Shown here piece after piece: positions 4,953-5,073 of a stretch of DNA of 5,073 nt. The notes below the pieces were generated by a model. It did not search any database and was not told the origin of the DNA. It was given only the letters and a program-made list of their open reading frames with translations. How positions within the stretch are numbered: position 1 is the stretch's first letter; each line of letters opens with the position of its first letter. Source of the DNA: an uncultured Eubacteriales bacterium (GTDB taxonomy: Bacteria; Bacillota; Clostridia; Lachnospirales; Anaerotignaceae); assembly GCA_902406135.1 (NCBI GenBank), contig CABPCX010000156.1, positions 1-5,073 on the forward strand. The letters run 5' to 3'. Made by a program: the position numbers and the translations under genes.

Positions 4953-5073
4953 TTAAAGTTTGTTATAATGTTCGTCCGATACTGCCTCAAGCCATTCGTT
5001 TGAGCAGTCTTCCCCGGGAACTTCCACGGCAAGGTGTGAGAACCAGCTGTCCTTTGCCGCGCCGTGCCAGTGT
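4953..5073 (-). CDS. Cupin domain protein, C-terminal 39 residues (partial)
   Basis: The minus strand is open from the right edge of the window (first full codon at 5072-5070) to a TAA at 4955-4953. It begins HWHGAAKDSWFSHLAVE and ends SDEHYNKL. The WHGA-DSWFSHLA block is the end of the metal-binding cupin barrel in the small cupins often found fused to, or beside, carboxymuconolactone decarboxylase-like proteins. The final WLEAVSDEHY stretch matches the usual C-terminal end of that group. The histidines at fragment positions 1, 3 and 13 are candidate metal ligands. It is the upstream member of the operon with the two flavoproteins, with a 19-base gap to the flavodoxin gene. The substrate cannot be inferred from this fragment. 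Confidence 0.8.
   Translation of the reverse strand, partial: HWHGAAKDSWFSHLAVEVPGEDCSNEWLEAVSDEHYNKL

Noticed and set aside
1..5073. CRISPR array, insertion sequence, tRNA, phage or defence module
   Set aside because: No regularly spaced repeats, transposase, integrase, terminal inverted repeats, tRNA-like folds or defence-type domains were found on either strand.

Overview
The window looks like ordinary chromosome from a mid-to-low GC, Gram-positive anaerobe, most likely a member of Clostridia. The support is indirect: strong AGGAGG or GGGG ribosome sites, a lipoprotein substrate-binding protein (SBP) of the Firmicutes TrpX type, a short bacterial NSS transporter, and a run of small flavin and cupin redox genes of a kind common in gut clostridia. 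I see no mobile element, CRISPR array, rRNA, tRNA or recognisable riboswitch.

Layout. Bases 1-54 probably hold the tail of a + strand gene that runs in from the left. It converges on a minus-strand lipoprotein SBP gene (120-1109), with a hairpin terminator between them at 78-103. A 340-base AT-rich divergent region (1110-1449) carries a near-consensus promoter for the SBP gene and a weaker one for the + strand Na+-coupled NSS symporter gene (1450-2790). A perfect 14-bp-stem terminator (2802-2836) follows. Only 36 bases later comes a two-TM DUF3137-type membrane protein gene (2873-3769). A bidirectional terminator (3786-3818) separates it from a convergent minus-strand operon that enters from the right edge: cupin tail (4953-5073), flavodoxin (4451-4933), and a flavoprotein with an iron-sulfur-flavoprotein-like cysteine cluster (3861-4409).

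How the genes may work together. The SBP and the symporter are divergently transcribed solute-uptake genes. Both families include members for aromatic amino acids, so a shared substrate class is possible but unproven. The right-hand operon is a small-molecule redox set: two FMN proteins, one possibly carrying an Fe-S cluster, and a cupin. The DUF3137 gene appears to stand alone, flanked by terminators, and has no visible promoter of its own.

I did not find a convincing undescribed system. The points most worth a second look are the missing gate arginine in the NSS symporter, the complete absence of Arg and Trp in the SBP, the absence of permease and ATPase genes beside the SBP, the promoterless position of the DUF3137 gene behind a strong terminator, and the CX2CX2CX5C cluster of the flavoprotein.
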